A DNA stretch of 64,000 nt from Microbispora sp. ZYX-F-249 (GCF_039649665.1 NZ_JBDJAW010000014.1:1-64000), one strand, 5' to 3'. Positions 43,100 to 53,058 are shown, counted from the stretch's first letter. The notes: generated by a model not told the origin, from the sequence alone. Numbers and translations: made by a program.

Positions 43100-44014
43100 C
43101 TACCAGCCGCGCTCGGCGAGGCGGTGCGGCACCGGGATGTCGTCGACGTTGATGCCGACCATGGGCTCGCCGAGGCCGCGCGAGACCTTGGCGATCACGT
43201 CGGGGTCGTCGTAGAACGTGGTGGCCTTGACGATGGCGGCGGCGCGCTTGGCGGGGTCGCCGGACTTGAAGATGCCCGAGCCGACGAACACGCCCTCGGC
43301 GCCGAGCTGCATCATCATCGCGGCGTCGGCCGGAGTGGCGATGCCGCCCGCGGTGAACAGCACCACCGGCAGCTTGCCGGTCTTGGCGACCTCGGCCACC
43401 AGCTCGTACGGCGCCTGCAGCTCCTTGGCCGCGACGTACAGCTCGTCCTCGGGCAGCGAGGTGAGGCGCTTGAGCTCGCCCCGGATCTTGCGCATGTGGG
43501 TGGTGGCGTTGGAGACGTCGCCGGTGCCGGCCTCGCCCTTCGAGCGGATCATCGCGGCGCCCTCGGTGATGCGGCGCAGCGCCTCGCCGAGGTTGGTGGC
43601 CCCGCACACGAAGGGGACGGTGAACTGCCACTTGTCGATGTGGTTGGCGTAGTCGGCCGGGGTCAGGACCTCGGACTCGTCGATGTAGTCGACGCCGAGC
43701 GCCTGGAGCACCTGGGCCTCGACGAAGTGGCCGATCCTGGCCTTGGCCATCACGGGGATGGACACGGCGCCGATGATGCCCTCGATCATGTCGGGGTCGC
43801 TCATCCGGGACACGCCGCCCTGGGCGCGGATGTCGGCGGGAACGCGCTCGAGCGCCATGACGGCGACGGCTCCGGCGTCCTCGGCGATCTTGGCCTGCTC
43901 CGGGGTGACGACGTCCATGATGACACCGCCCTTGAGCATCTCGGCCATGCCGCGCTTCACGCGGGCGGTGCCGACGGCGGTGGTCTCGTTGACTTCGGGG
44001 GTGCTGCTGGACAC
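43100..44014 (-). CDS. pdxS: Pyridoxal 5'-phosphate synthase lyase subunit
   Basis: 304 residues, highly conserved: [20 protein letters not shown], the Schiff-base Lys in [14 protein letters not shown], and the second Lys in [11 protein letters not shown]. Builds PLP from ribose 5-phosphate, glyceraldehyde 3-phosphate and PdxT ammonia. GTG start with GAGGT upstream. Its own terminator makes it a separate transcript from pdxT. Confidence 0.98.
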   Translation of the reverse strand: MSSSTPEVNETTAVGTARVKRGMAEMLKGGVIMDVVTPEQAKIAEDAGAVAVMALERVPADIRAQGGVSRMSDPDMIEGIIGAVSIPVMAKARIGHFVEAQVLQALGVDYIDESEVLTPADYANHIDKWQFTVPFVCGATNLGEALRRITEGAAMIRSKGEAGTGDVSNATTHMRKIRGELKRLTSLPEDELYVAAKELQAPYELVAEVAKTGKLPVVLFTAGGIATPADAAMMMQLGAEGVFVGSGIFKSGDPAKRAAAIVKATTFYDDPDVIAKVSRGLGEPMVGINVDDIPVPHRLAERGW

Positions 44015-44121
44015 GGTGCTACCTCACGACGGCGGGCCTACGGATTCCTCTCCATGGTAGGTGCTGGCCGATCCCGCACCCGACGCTCCCACATGGCGGA
44101 GTCGATCACGTCTTTTGTCCA

Positions 44122-45123
44122 TCACGGCGCGACGGGCTTGCGCGAGGCGAGCACGACCCAGACCTGGCCGCGGGCGAACGGCATGGGCGTGCCGTCGGCC
44201 ATGGTGAAGGTGGTGCCCTCCTTCTCCGAGGGGCGCGACCACTTCACCCGGTAGGCCTGGCCGTCCCTGAGCACGACGCCGGTGCCCTTGCCCACCGTGT
44301 GCACGAGCGGGGTGTAGCTGCCGGTGAAGTCGTGGAACTCCGAGCGGTCGGTCTTCACCCACTGGATGACGATCGTGGGGGCGCCCTGCTGGCCGCCCTC
44401 GGCGGCCATGTCCTTCTCGCCGTCCTGGGTGACCAGCCAGCGCTTCTGCGCCGCCGACCAGGTGAACGTGAAGCGGGCCGCCGGATAGCGCACGCTGACG
44501 CTCTTCTGCGGCGTGCCCCCGGCGGGCGGCTCGTCGGAGAAGACGAACCCGATGTCCTTCGCCCTGCTCGCCCGCGGCGCCTTGGCGAGCAGCTTCCTGG
44601 GGCTGCCGACCAGGTTGTACGGCGCGACGCGGCCCTGGGCGCGGGTGTACGCGCCGGGGACGCTGCTGTCGGACACGTCGAACAGCGAGGCCTTCTGGAC
44701 GAAGGGGATCATCTTCGTCTGCACCCCGGAGTAGGCCAGGGCGGGCTTGCCGAACATCGGGAGGATGTGCAGGTCGGAGATGCGGGCGCTGCGGACCGGC
44801 CCCACCTGCGCGGGCAGCTTCGAGGAGAAGATCGCCATGAGCCGGGTGAGCCCGCCCTCGACCTGCTCGACGTAGACGATGTCGGCGCTGCGCACGCCCA
44901 TCTGCGGCTTGCCCGCGTGAGTGTTCTCGATCTTCACCGCGAGGACGGGCCTGCGGGAGGCGACCGGGCGGCCGGTGAACGGGTGCTCGGGAGGCGGCGT
45001 CGGCGACGGGGACGCCAGCGGGCTCGCCCCCTCGGACTGCGCGGCCGGCTTGTCGTCGCCGGAACACGCGGTTCCGGTCAGGATGACCGCCATGGCCAGC
45101 GTGAAGCCGATCCCTGCCCGCAC
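44122..45123 (-). CDS. DUF3048 lipoprotein
   Basis: 333 residues from the GTG at 45123 (GGGAGGAG upstream); an earlier start at 45198 would place 25 residues before the signal peptide. Signal peptide ends ILTGTACSGDD, a lipobox-like Cys, followed by a Pro/Ser linker. DUF3048 domain from HPFTGRPV to the end (PQMGVRSADIVYVEQVEGG, RSARISDLHIL). Family role unknown; related to cell-wall proteins. Confidence 0.88.
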   Translation of the reverse strand: MRAGIGFTLAMAVILTGTACSGDDKPAAQSEGASPLASPSPTPPPEHPFTGRPVASRRPVLAVKIENTHAGKPQMGVRSADIVYVEQVEGGLTRLMAIFSSKLPAQVGPVRSARISDLHILPMFGKPALAYSGVQTKMIPFVQKASLFDVSDSSVPGAYTRAQGRVAPYNLVGSPRKLLAKAPRASRAKDIGFVFSDEPPAGGTPQKSVSVRYPAARFTFTWSAAQKRWLVTQDGEKDMAAEGGQQGAPTIVIQWVKTDRSEFHDFTGSYTPLVHTVGKGTGVVLRDGQAYRVKWSRPSEKEGTTFTMADGTPMPFARGQVWVVLASRKPVAP

Positions 45124-45255
45124 CGTACCGCTCCTCCCGGTGGAAGCCCCGTCACCAGGCACGACGGACCTGGCCCACGCGGACCCGTTGACCAGCATGG
45201 CAATGAAACGGCATGAGCTTACCGGGATCGGCCCGAAATGCCCGACAAAAAGTGA

Positions 45256-45795
45256 CTATCCAGTAGCGAGGGCTTCGGGCGGTTCGTCGTCGATGTCGAA
45301 GTACCGGGGCGGGTCGGTGTGCCCGGCCAGGCGCAGCGTGCGGGCCAGCCAGCGCCGCTGCGCCGTACGCGTGACGCCGGCGGCGTTGTTGTAGAACCGG
45401 CGCGAGTAGACGACCTTGGCGACCGCCGTGTCCAACTCCTCCAGCAGCGCCGTCCCCGCGGGATGCTCGGCCAGCTTCTCCCTGAACCGCTCCTGGTCGA
45501 CCACCGCCCGCAGCGTCCTCGACAGGTCGCTCTCGGCGTGCTCGCGCTCGTCCGGCCCCGCCGTACGCGCCTCGTGGGCGGCCGCGGCGAGCACCAGCGA
45601 GGTGGCGGGGTCGAGGATGCGCGAGCCGGCGAGCTCCAGGCAGACCGCGGCGCGGCGCAGCAGCGCGGCGTCGAGCGCGGCCTGCGCGGTCTCCAGTCGG
45701 ATGTGGAGGCGGTCGAGCCGCCCGGCCCGCCAGGAGACGTAGACGGCGAACAGCACGACGACCACGGCCGCCACGAGGATGACGGTGGTCGTCAC
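45256..45795 (-). CDS. Small membrane-anchored protein of the pimA operon, LemA-like
   Basis: 179 residues. N-terminal membrane helix (VILVAAVVVVLFAVYVSW), then mostly helical. The segment VVYSRRFYNNA resembles the helical core of LemA proteins. The GTG start overlaps the pimA TGA (GTGA), so it is translated with the phosphatidylinositol-mannoside genes. Function unknown. Confidence 0.8.
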   Translation of the reverse strand: MTTTVILVAAVVVVLFAVYVSWRAGRLDRLHIRLETAQAALDAALLRRAAVCLELAGSRILDPATSLVLAAAAHEARTAGPDEREHAESDLSRTLRAVVDQERFREKLAEHPAGTALLEELDTAVAKVVYSRRFYNNAAGVTRTAQRRWLARTLRLAGHTDPPRYFDIDDEPPEALATG

Positions 45796-46925
45796 GGCAG
45801 CGCGTCCTCCACGACTCCGGCGCTGGCGTGCGTGACGGTCTCGTAGACGCGCACGACCTCGCGCGCGACCGTCGACCAGTCGTACTTCCACACGGCCTGG
45901 CGGGCCTCGTCGGAGAGCTTCGCGCGGCGCCCGGGGTCGTCGAGCAGCCGGGCGGCCTCCTGTGCCAGGGCGGCCGGGTCCCCGGTCGTGAACAGCGCCC
46001 CGGCCTGGCCGTCGCCCAGCACGCGCCGGAAGGCCGGGATGTCGCTGGCGAGGATCGGCGCCCCCGCCGACATGGCCTCGGTGAGCACGATGCCGAAGCT
46101 CTCGCCGCCGAGGTTGGGCGCGCAGAAGACGTCCACGGAGTGGTAGGCGCGCACCTTGTCGGCCTCGCTGACCATGCCGAGCAGCCCGACCCTGTCCCGG
46201 TACGGCGCCGGCACCCGGTCGAGCACGTCGTCGGGGTCGCCGGGCCCGGCGATCAGCAGCCGCAGCCCCGGCCGTTCGGGCGCGAGCAGCGCGAACGCCT
46301 CCAGCAGCACGGCCAGGCCCTTGCGCGGCTCGTCCATCCGCCCGAGGAAGCCGATCACGCCGCCGTCCGGGCCCCAGCCCGGCAGCGGCTCGCCCTCGGC
46401 GTACCTGCGCACCGTGACCCCGTTCGGGATCAGCACCGCGTCGCCGCCGAGGTGTTCCACCAGCGTCTTGCGGGCGGCGTCGGAGACCGCGATCCTGCCC
46501 GTGATCTTCTCCAGCGCGCTCTGCAGCATCGGCGCGGCCACGGACATCGCCCGCGACCTCTCGTAGGAGGCGTGAAACGTCGCCACGATCGGTCCGCGGG
46601 CCACCCAGCAGGCCAGCACGCCGAGTGACGGCACGGCGGGCTCGTGCACGTGCAGCACGTCGAACCCGCCCTCCCTGATCCACTTGCGCACCCGGTTCGC
46701 CGACAGGAAGCCGAACGCCAGGCGGGCGACCGACCCGTTGTACGGCACGGGCACCGCGCGGCCCGCCGGGGTCACGTACGGCGGCAGCTCGGCGTCGTCG
46801 GCGGCGGGGGCGATGACCGACACCTTGTGCCCGTCCTCGATGAGCGCCTCGGCGAGGTCCCTGATGTGCGCCTGCACGCCCCCGGGGACCTCCCAGGTGT
46901 ACGGGCAGACGATGCCGACGTTCAC
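45792..46925 (-). CDS. pimA: Phosphatidylinositol alpha-mannosyltransferase
   Basis: 377 residues, GT4 glycosyltransferase with two Rossmann domains. N-terminal GIVCPYTWEVPGGVQAHI (acceptor loop), FHASYERS, donor-side GRMDEPRKGLAVLLEAF and the EX7E motif ESFGIVLTEAM. Adds the first mannose from GDP-mannose to phosphatidylinositol on the inner membrane face. The position after patA and pgsA supports the name. Four-base GTGA overlap with patA. Confidence 0.95.
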   Translation of the reverse strand: MNVGIVCPYTWEVPGGVQAHIRDLAEALIEDGHKVSVIAPAADDAELPPYVTPAGRAVPVPYNGSVARLAFGFLSANRVRKWIREGGFDVLHVHEPAVPSLGVLACWVARGPIVATFHASYERSRAMSVAAPMLQSALEKITGRIAVSDAARKTLVEHLGGDAVLIPNGVTVRRYAEGEPLPGWGPDGGVIGFLGRMDEPRKGLAVLLEAFALLAPERPGLRLLIAGPGDPDDVLDRVPAPYRDRVGLLGMVSEADKVRAYHSVDVFCAPNLGGESFGIVLTEAMSAGAPILASDIPAFRRVLGDGQAGALFTTGDPAALAQEAARLLDDPGRRAKLSDEARQAVWKYDWSTVAREVVRVYETVTHASAGVVEDALP

Positions 46926-47941
46926 GACCCGGCCCCGGCGCGCGGCTCCAGGTCGTCGAGCCACAGGCGCTGGAGCATGTGCCAGTCCTCCGGGTGCTCG
47001 GCGATGCCCTTCTCGAACACCGCCGCAACGGCCTGGGTCATCACCCCGACCTTCTCCTGCCGCGTCCCCTCGGACGGCACGGGGATCTCCTCGTGGATCC
47101 GGATGCCCCAGCCGTTCCCCTCGAACCACAGCACGGCGGGCAGCAGCGCGGCGCCCGTCTGGATCGCCAGCAGCGCGGGCCCGGCGACCATGCGCGTCCT
47201 GGCGCCGAAGAACTCGACCTCGACGCCGGAGGCGGTCAGGTCGCGCTCGGCGGGCAGGCACACCGGCCTGCCCGCGCGCAGCCGCTTGGCCAGCGTGCCG
47301 AACGCCATCGCGCTGCCGCCGCCCTTGGCCGTCAGCGGCAGCACCTCCATGCCGAGCCGCTCGCGGTAGGCCACGAAGCGCTCGAACAGCGACTCCGGCT
47401 TCAGCCGCTCGGCGACGGTGGTGAAGGGGTGGCCCATGTGCACCAGCCAGGCCCCGGCCAGGTCGTAGTTGCCCATGTGGGGCAGCGCGACCACCACTCC
47501 CCTGCCCCGGGCGAGGTTGTCGAAGATGTGCTCGCCCCCGGTGGTCCGGGTGCCGTCGAGGATGCGCTCGCGGGTGTAGGCGGTGAAGCGGAACGACTCC
47601 ATCCAGTACCGGAAGTAGGAGCGCATCCCGGCCCGGCTCAGGTCGCGCACGGCCGGATCGCCGGGGTCGCCGCCGACGACGCGGGCCAGATTGGCCTCCA
47701 GGCGGCGTACGGACTTGCCCCGCCTGTGCCACAACCAGTCGGCGAGGACCCGGAAGAACCAGGCGGCCAGCCGTCCCGGCACGTAGCGGACCACGGCCCA
47801 GCCGGCGGTGTAGGCGGCCGCGACCAGCCGGTCGGCGAGCGGCGCCGCGCCGGGGCGCGCGGGCCGTGCGGGGGACGGGCCGTCCGGCGCCGCACCGGGT
47901 CTTCCGGACCGCCCCCGGGGTGGGCCGGCCGTGCCCTTCAT
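46922..47941 (-). CDS. patA: Phosphatidylinositol mannoside acyltransferase
   Basis: 339 residues. Lauroyl-transferase-like fold with the HX4D catalytic motif (HMGNYDLAGAW) and the Glu of CLPAERDLTASGVEVEFFG. Acylates the mannose of PIM1/PIM2. An unstructured Pro/Gly/Arg-rich stretch of about 35 residues precedes the domain. The ATG overlaps the pgsA stop by four bases. Confidence 0.94.
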   Translation of the reverse strand: MKGTAGPPRGRSGRPGAAPDGPSPARPARPGAAPLADRLVAAAYTAGWAVVRYVPGRLAAWFFRVLADWLWHRRGKSVRRLEANLARVVGGDPGDPAVRDLSRAGMRSYFRYWMESFRFTAYTRERILDGTRTTGGEHIFDNLARGRGVVVALPHMGNYDLAGAWLVHMGHPFTTVAERLKPESLFERFVAYRERLGMEVLPLTAKGGGSAMAFGTLAKRLRAGRPVCLPAERDLTASGVEVEFFGARTRMVAGPALLAIQTGAALLPAVLWFEGNGWGIRIHEEIPVPSEGTRQEKVGVMTQAVAAVFEKGIAEHPEDWHMLQRLWLDDLEPRAGAGS

Positions 47942-48543
47942 TCGACCACCGCCTGTCTGTAGACGTGCACCATCCGCTGGACCACCGTGACGGCGCTGGC
48001 GGCGGCGAGCAGCCAGAGCCCGGCCGCCAGGACGTACGGCACGCCGAGGCCGGAAAGCCCGGCCGCGACGAGCACGACCACGAGACGCTCCCCCCGTTCG
48101 GCGATGCCGACGTTCGCGGTCATGCCGAGACCCTCGGCCCTGGCCTTGGCGTAGGAGACCAATGCTCCCGCGACGAGGCAGAAGAGCGCGACTGCCGCGA
48201 GGACGATCTCGGGCTCGTCCTTGAGGACGAAGTAGAGGATCAGCCCCGAGAAGATCGAGGCGTCGCCGAGACGGTCGAGCGTGGAGTCGAGGAAGGCGCC
48301 CCACGTGCTCCCCTTGCCCGTCATGCGGGCCAGCACGCCGTCCAGGAGGTCGGCGAGCACGAAGAACGTGATGACGAGCGTTCCCGCGAACAGATGCCCG
48401 GGCGGGTAGAAGACGAGGGCCGAGGCCACCACTCCGAGCGTACCGATCGTCGTGATCACGTCGGGCGAGATCCCCCATCGGGCGAGGGCTCGCCCCAGGG
48501 GGGTCATGACTCGGGTGACGGCGGGGCGCAGGATGTTCAACAT
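47938..48543 (-). CDS. pgsA: CDP-alcohol phosphatidyltransferase (phosphatidylinositol phosphate synthase)
   Basis: 201 residues from the ATG at 48543 (MLNILRPAVTRVMTPL); an upstream ATG at 48564 is possible. The CDP-alcohol signature is complete: D-G-x2-A-R-x8-G-x3-D-x3-D in LLDGVLARMTGKGSTWGAFL followed by DSTLD. Five to six membrane helices. In actinobacteria this gene makes phosphatidylinositol phosphate, and its place before patA and pimA fits that role. First gene of the four-gene operon. Confidence 0.94.
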   Translation of the reverse strand: MLNILRPAVTRVMTPLGRALARWGISPDVITTIGTLGVVASALVFYPPGHLFAGTLVITFFVLADLLDGVLARMTGKGSTWGAFLDSTLDRLGDASIFSGLILYFVLKDEPEIVLAAVALFCLVAGALVSYAKARAEGLGMTANVGIAERGERLVVVLVAAGLSGLGVPYVLAAGLWLLAAASAVTVVQRMVHVYRQAVVE

Positions 48544-48795
48544 CGCCGTCCGATCGTAGGCCATCCAGGGCTGTCGCACCTCGCAAGCACATTGGCCGAA
48601 AAGTCTTGTGATATGCGCCACATGGGTAAAGGGTGAAGAGCACGCGCCCGCAGGGCCGCGCGGAGGTGTCACGGAGATCTTCGTGCGGTTTCGGAGAAGG
48701 GCGGGCCCCCGGGCGCGGAAAGCGACGGCACGAGCGGCCGGCGCGGGGTGCGTGCCACGCGCCCATCCCGACCGCTCCGAGATTCGGGAGGCGAT

Positions 48796-50928
48796 GTGGC
48801 CGAAAGATCAACCGGCGCGACAACAGGGGCCGCGGGCAGGGCACCCGCGGCCGATCGGCCGGACATGGTGCGCAATGTCGTGCTGGTCGGCCATTCCGGG
48901 GCCGGGAAGACCACACTGGTCGAGGCGCTGCTCGCGGAGACGGGCACCATCCAGCGTTCCGGCCGGGTCGAGGACGGCACCACGGTCAGCGACTTCGACG
49001 AGGTGGAGGTGCGCCAGCAGCGCTCGGTGAACCTGTCGGTCGCTCCCGTCGTCTACAACGGCATCAAAATCAACTTCCTGGACACCCCCGGGTACGCCGA
49101 CTTCGTCGGCGACCTGCGGGCCGGGCTGCGCGCGGCCGACGCGGCGCTGTTCGTCGTCTCGGCCGCCGACGGCGTGGACGGGCTGACGCGCATGCTCTGG
49201 GAGGAGTGCGCGCTCGTCGGGATGCCCCGCGCCGTGGTCATCACCAAGATCGACCATCAGCGCGCCAACTTCGACGAGGTCCTCGCCACCTGCCAGGACG
49301 CGTTCGGCGACGGCGTCGCGCCGCTCTATCTGCCGGTGGACGGCACCGGGCTGCTCGGGCTGCTCTCGCAGCGGCTGTTCGACTACGGCGGCGGCCGCCG
49401 GACCGAGCGGGAGCCGGACGCCGACCAGCTCGCGCTCATCGAGCAGTACCGCGGCGACCTCATCGAGGGGATCATCCAGGAGAGCGAGGACGAGACCCTC
49501 ATGGACCGCTATCTCTCCGGCGAGACGATCGACACCAAGGTGCTGATCGACGACCTGGAGAAGGCGGTCGCCCGGGCCGGCTTCTACCCGGTCCTCGCGA
49601 CGGCTCCCGGGGTCGGCATGCTGGAGCTCCTGGAGATCGTCACCCAGGGCTTCCCGTCGCCCCTGGAGCACCCGCTGCCGAAGATCACCGGGATCGACGG
49701 CAAGCCGTGCAGGGAGATCACCGCCGACCCGGACGGCCCGCTCGTGGCCGAGGTCGTGAAGACCACGAGCGACCCCTACGTCGGGCGGATCAGCCTGGTC
49801 CGGGTCTTCTCCGGCACCCTGCGGCCGGACATGACGGTGCACGTCTCCGGCCACGGCCTGGCGGAACGGGGACACGAGGACCACGACGTCGACGAACGGG
49901 TGGGCACGCTGTCGTCGCCGTTGGGCAAGGTCCAGCGGACCATGGGCAAGTGCGTCGCCGGGGACATCTGCGCGGTCGCCAAGCTGTCGCGGACCGAGAC
50001 GGGCGACACGCTCTCCGACAAGGACGACCCGCTGCTGGTCGAGGCGTGGACCATGCCGGAACCGCTCCTGCCGGTGGCGATCAGCGCCAGGTCGAAGGCC
50101 GACGAGGACAAGCTCAGCCAGGCCCTGAGCCGCCTGGTCGCGGAGGACCCGACCCTGCGGCTGGAGAACAACGCCGAGACCCGCCAGCTCGTGCTGTGGT
50201 GCATGGGCGAGGCGCACGCCGACGTCCTGCTCGACCGCCTGGCCAAGCGGCACGGGGTCGAGGTCGAGAAGATCGACCTGCGGGTGCCGCTGCGGGAGAC
50301 CTTCGCCGGCAAGGCGCAGGGCCTGGGGCGCAACGTCAAGCAGACCGGCGGCCACGGCCAGTACGCGATCTGCCACATCGAGGTCGAGCCGCTGCCGTCG
50401 GGCGGCGGGTTCGAGTTCGTCGACAAGATCGTGGGCGGGGTCGTCCCGAGGCAGTTCATCCCGTCCGTGGAGAAGGGCGTGCGGGCGCAGATGGAACGCG
50501 GGGTCGTCGCCGGCTATCCGATGGTCGACGTCCGCGTCACGCTCTACGACGGCAAGGCCCACTCGGTCGACTCGTCCGACATGGCCTTCCAGATCGCCGG
50601 TCAGCTCGCGCTCAAGGACGCCGCGTCCAAGGTGGCGACGCACCTGCTCGAACCGGTGGACGAGGTGGCCGTCCTCGTCGCGGACGACTACGTCGGAGCC
50701 GTGATGTCCGACCTGTCCTCCCGCCGTGGCAGGGTGCTCGGCACCGAACCGGTCGGCACCGGCCGCACGCTGGTGCGCGCCGAGGTGCCGCAACTGGAGA
50801 TCACGCGGTACGCGATCGACCTGCGCTCGCTGTCCCACGGGGCGGGCACGTTCACCCGTACCTTCCTGCGGTACGAGCCCCTGCCCGCGCACCTGGCCGG
50901 CAAGGTGGCCGCGGCGGGCGAGCAGTAG
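48796..50928 (+). CDS. EF-G-like translational GTPase (EF-G2 type)
   Basis: 710 residues from a GTG with GGGAGG 5 nt upstream. EF-G domain order is kept, but the P-loop is GHSGAGKTT (residues 32-40) instead of AHIDAGKTT, and G3 is DTPGYADFVGD instead of DTPGHVDF. The catalytic His after DTPG is therefore Tyr, as in the actinobacterial EF-G2 group. G4 is TKID. Probably binds the ribosome and GTP; GTP hydrolysis and translocation may differ from normal EF-G. Divergent from pgsA. Confidence 0.92.
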   Translation: MAERSTGATTGAAGRAPAADRPDMVRNVVLVGHSGAGKTTLVEALLAETGTIQRSGRVEDGTTVSDFDEVEVRQQRSVNLSVAPVVYNGIKINFLDTPGYADFVGDLRAGLRAADAALFVVSAADGVDGLTRMLWEECALVGMPRAVVITKIDHQRANFDEVLATCQDAFGDGVAPLYLPVDGTGLLGLLSQRLFDYGGGRRTEREPDADQLALIEQYRGDLIEGIIQESEDETLMDRYLSGETIDTKVLIDDLEKAVARAGFYPVLATAPGVGMLELLEIVTQGFPSPLEHPLPKITGIDGKPCREITADPDGPLVAEVVKTTSDPYVGRISLVRVFSGTLRPDMTVHVSGHGLAERGHEDHDVDERVGTLSSPLGKVQRTMGKCVAGDICAVAKLSRTETGDTLSDKDDPLLVEAWTMPEPLLPVAISARSKADEDKLSQALSRLVAEDPTLRLENNAETRQLVLWCMGEAHADVLLDRLAKRHGVEVEKIDLRVPLRETFAGKAQGLGRNVKQTGGHGQYAICHIEVEPLPSGGGFEFVDKIVGGVVPRQFIPSVEKGVRAQMERGVVAGYPMVDVRVTLYDGKAHSVDSSDMAFQIAGQLALKDAASKVATHLLEPVDEVAVLVADDYVGAVMSDLSSRRGRVLGTEPVGTGRTLVRAEVPQLEITRYAIDLRSLSHGAGTFTRTFLRYEPLPAHLAGKVAAAGEQ

Positions 50929-50955
50929 GGAGTGCCCGACAGACGCTGCCCGGCC

Positions 50956-51045
50956 GGGACCCCGGCGGCCCGCCTCCCCGCCGCCGGGGTCCCGCCGCGT
51001 CCGCGCAGCTCACCCGGCCCTTTTCGAAGGGCCGGGTTTCGTTTT
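50956..51045 (+). terminator. Two successive hairpins after the EF-G2 gene
   Basis: First a 13-bp stem (GGGACCCCGGCGG, 50956-50968, with 50981-50993), then a 10-bp stem CCCGGCCCTT/AAGGGCCGGG (51013-51036) with a UUCG tetraloop followed by TTTCGTTTT. Confidence 0.92.
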
Positions 51046-51183
51046 CGCGCCGTCCGGGGAGCCCCGATAGGTGCCCCGCGTCACACACGCATCACAAGTT
51101 CATTTCGTTTTTCTGGCTAAACCATTCTTTTGCCGGTGTAAGACTTATGGCCGGACTTACTGGCAAATCGGAGGGGTAGCCAC

Positions 51184-52788
51184 GTGACCGAGCGGGGACA
51201 GGTCATCCGTCCGTTGATCGCGACCACCGTCATCGCGGCAGTCGCGGTCGGAGCCGCCTACACCTTCGGCCCCGGCGCCCAGGCCGAGAAGGTCGCCGCC
51301 GGGAAGGCCGGCCGCACGGCGGCCCCGAAGGCGCAGCGGCAGCAGGTCAGGGCGGAGACGCTCACGGCGGCCGACACCTGCGCCGTCAACGTGAAATATC
51401 CCAAGCGCCAGCTGCGCGGCGTCTGGATCGCGACCGTGCACAATCTCGATTGGCCGTCGAAGCCGGGACTGCCGCCCGACCGGCAGAAGGCCGAATACGT
51501 AAAAATCCTCGACAACGCCGTAAAACGGCGTCTGAACTCGGTGTTCTTCCAGGTCCGGCCCGCCTCGGACGCGATCTACCGCTCGTCCCTGGAGCCGTGG
51601 TCCCAGTGGCTCACCGGCACGGCGGGCCGGGACCCCGGCTGGGACCCGCTGCCGTTCCTGGTCGACGAGGCCCACAAGCGCGGCCTGCAGTTCCACGCGT
51701 GGTTCAACCCCTACCGGGCGGCCGACTCCGCCTCCTCGAAGCTGCCCGCCGGGCACCCGGCGCGGCTCCACCCCGACTGGACCGTCAGGCACGAGGGCAA
51801 GCTGTACTACAACCCCGGCCTGCCGCAGGTGCGCGGCTGGGTGACCAAGGTCGTGACCGACGTCGTCAAGCGCTACGACGTCGACGGCGTCCACTTCGAC
51901 GACTACTTCTACCCCTACCCCGGGCAGGGCACGCGGTTCGCCGACCAGGCCGCGTACAAGAAGTACGGCAAGGGCCTGACGCTGGCCGACTGGCGGCGGC
52001 GCAACGTGAACCAGCTCGTCGCCGAGGTCTCGCAGGCCGTCCATTCGGCCAAACCGCACACCGTCTTCGGGATCAGCCCGTTCGGCATCTGGCGCAACAA
52101 GACCGAGGACCCGGCGGGCTCGGCCACCAAGGGCATGTCGGCCTACGACTCGATCTACGCGGACGCCAGGGCGTGGATCAAGGCGGGCTCGGTCGACTAC
52201 GTGATGCCCCAGCTCTACTGGCCCCGCGGGTTCGCCGCGGCCGACTACACCGTGCTCGCCAAGTGGTGGGCCGACGCGGTGAAGGGCACCGCCGTCGACC
52301 TCTACATCGGGCAGGCCCTCTACCGGGTCGGGGCCGCAGACACCCCCGCCTGGACCAAGGCGGGCGAGCTGCCCGCCCACCTCACGCTGAACCGCAAGTA
52401 TCCCGAGATCTCGGGCGACGTCTACTTCAGCGCCGCGCAGCTGGCGAAGAACCCGCTCGGCGTGCTCGACCGTATCGTGAAGAGCCACTACGCCCGCCCG
52501 GCGCTGCCGCCGGTGCTCCGGGCGAGCGCCACGCCGCCCGTCGCCCCGCGCGCGGTGAAGGCCTCCGGCGGGACCTTGACCTGGCAGCCCCAGCCGGGCG
52601 CGCAGGCGTACGGCGTCTACCGGGTGGCGGACAAGGACGCCTCCTGCGCGACGGCGGACGCGCGCAACCTGGTGGCGGTCGTGCCGGCCTCCGGCGCCCC
52701 GTCGTACGCCGCCGCCGGCTCCGGCGCCTACTACGTCACGACCGTCGACCGCCTCGGCAACGAGAGCCCGGCGACCCGGGCGGGCTGA
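51184..52788 (+). CDS. Exported GHL10-family (glycoside hydrolase-like 10) protein
   Basis: 534 residues. GTG start after ATCGGAGGGG. A membrane/signal segment (PLIATTVIAAVAVGAAYTF) is followed by a GHL10 barrel (LRGVWIATVHNLDWPSKPGL, LNSVFFQVRPASDAIY, GLQFHAWFNPYR, GVHFDDYFYPYP) and a C-terminal fibronectin-III-like domain. GHL10 proteins are thought to cut denuded peptidoglycan or related glycans. The 250-bp gap upstream holds the EF-G2 terminators and an AT-rich probable promoter (51075-51170). Confidence 0.88.
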   Translation: MTERGQVIRPLIATTVIAAVAVGAAYTFGPGAQAEKVAAGKAGRTAAPKAQRQQVRAETLTAADTCAVNVKYPKRQLRGVWIATVHNLDWPSKPGLPPDRQKAEYVKILDNAVKRRLNSVFFQVRPASDAIYRSSLEPWSQWLTGTAGRDPGWDPLPFLVDEAHKRGLQFHAWFNPYRAADSASSKLPAGHPARLHPDWTVRHEGKLYYNPGLPQVRGWVTKVVTDVVKRYDVDGVHFDDYFYPYPGQGTRFADQAAYKKYGKGLTLADWRRRNVNQLVAEVSQAVHSAKPHTVFGISPFGIWRNKTEDPAGSATKGMSAYDSIYADARAWIKAGSVDYVMPQLYWPRGFAAADYTVLAKWWADAVKGTAVDLYIGQALYRVGAADTPAWTKAGELPAHLTLNRKYPEISGDVYFSAAQLAKNPLGVLDRIVKSHYARPALPPVLRASATPPVAPRAVKASGGTLTWQPQPGAQAYGVYRVADKDASCATADARNLVAVVPASGAPSYAAAGSGAYYVTTVDRLGNESPATRAG

Positions 52789-52806
52789 CCCCGGGCCGGA
52801 GGTCGT

Positions 52807-53058
52807 TCATCCCTCGTCGAGCTCGGCCAGGAGCTCCCGCTTGCGCTCGGCGGGGATGAGCCGCCAGTCGAGGTCCTCGAGCGCGCCCTCCATGGCCCAC
52901 AGCGCGTTCAGCGACAGTCCGGGGATGCCGGCGTCCCTGAGCCGCCGGTGGGCCTCCACCGCGCCGAGCTCGGCGAGCCGCTCCGGGTTCTCGATGCCCA
53001 CCCGCCCGAGCCACTCCCCGCTCTTCGGTCCCAGATTGCGCATGTCCTCCAGCCTCAT
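52807..53058 (-). CDS. TfoX C-terminal domain protein
   Basis: 83 residues, only the helix-hairpin-helix TfoX_C domain (MRNLGPKSGEWLGRVGIENP, GLSLNALWAMEGALEDLDWR). The TfoX N-terminal domain is absent, as in many stand-alone members. Possibly DNA-binding; role unknown. Confidence 0.85.
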   Translation of the reverse strand: MRLEDMRNLGPKSGEWLGRVGIENPERLAELGAVEAHRRLRDAGIPGLSLNALWAMEGALEDLDWRLIPAERKRELLAELDEG

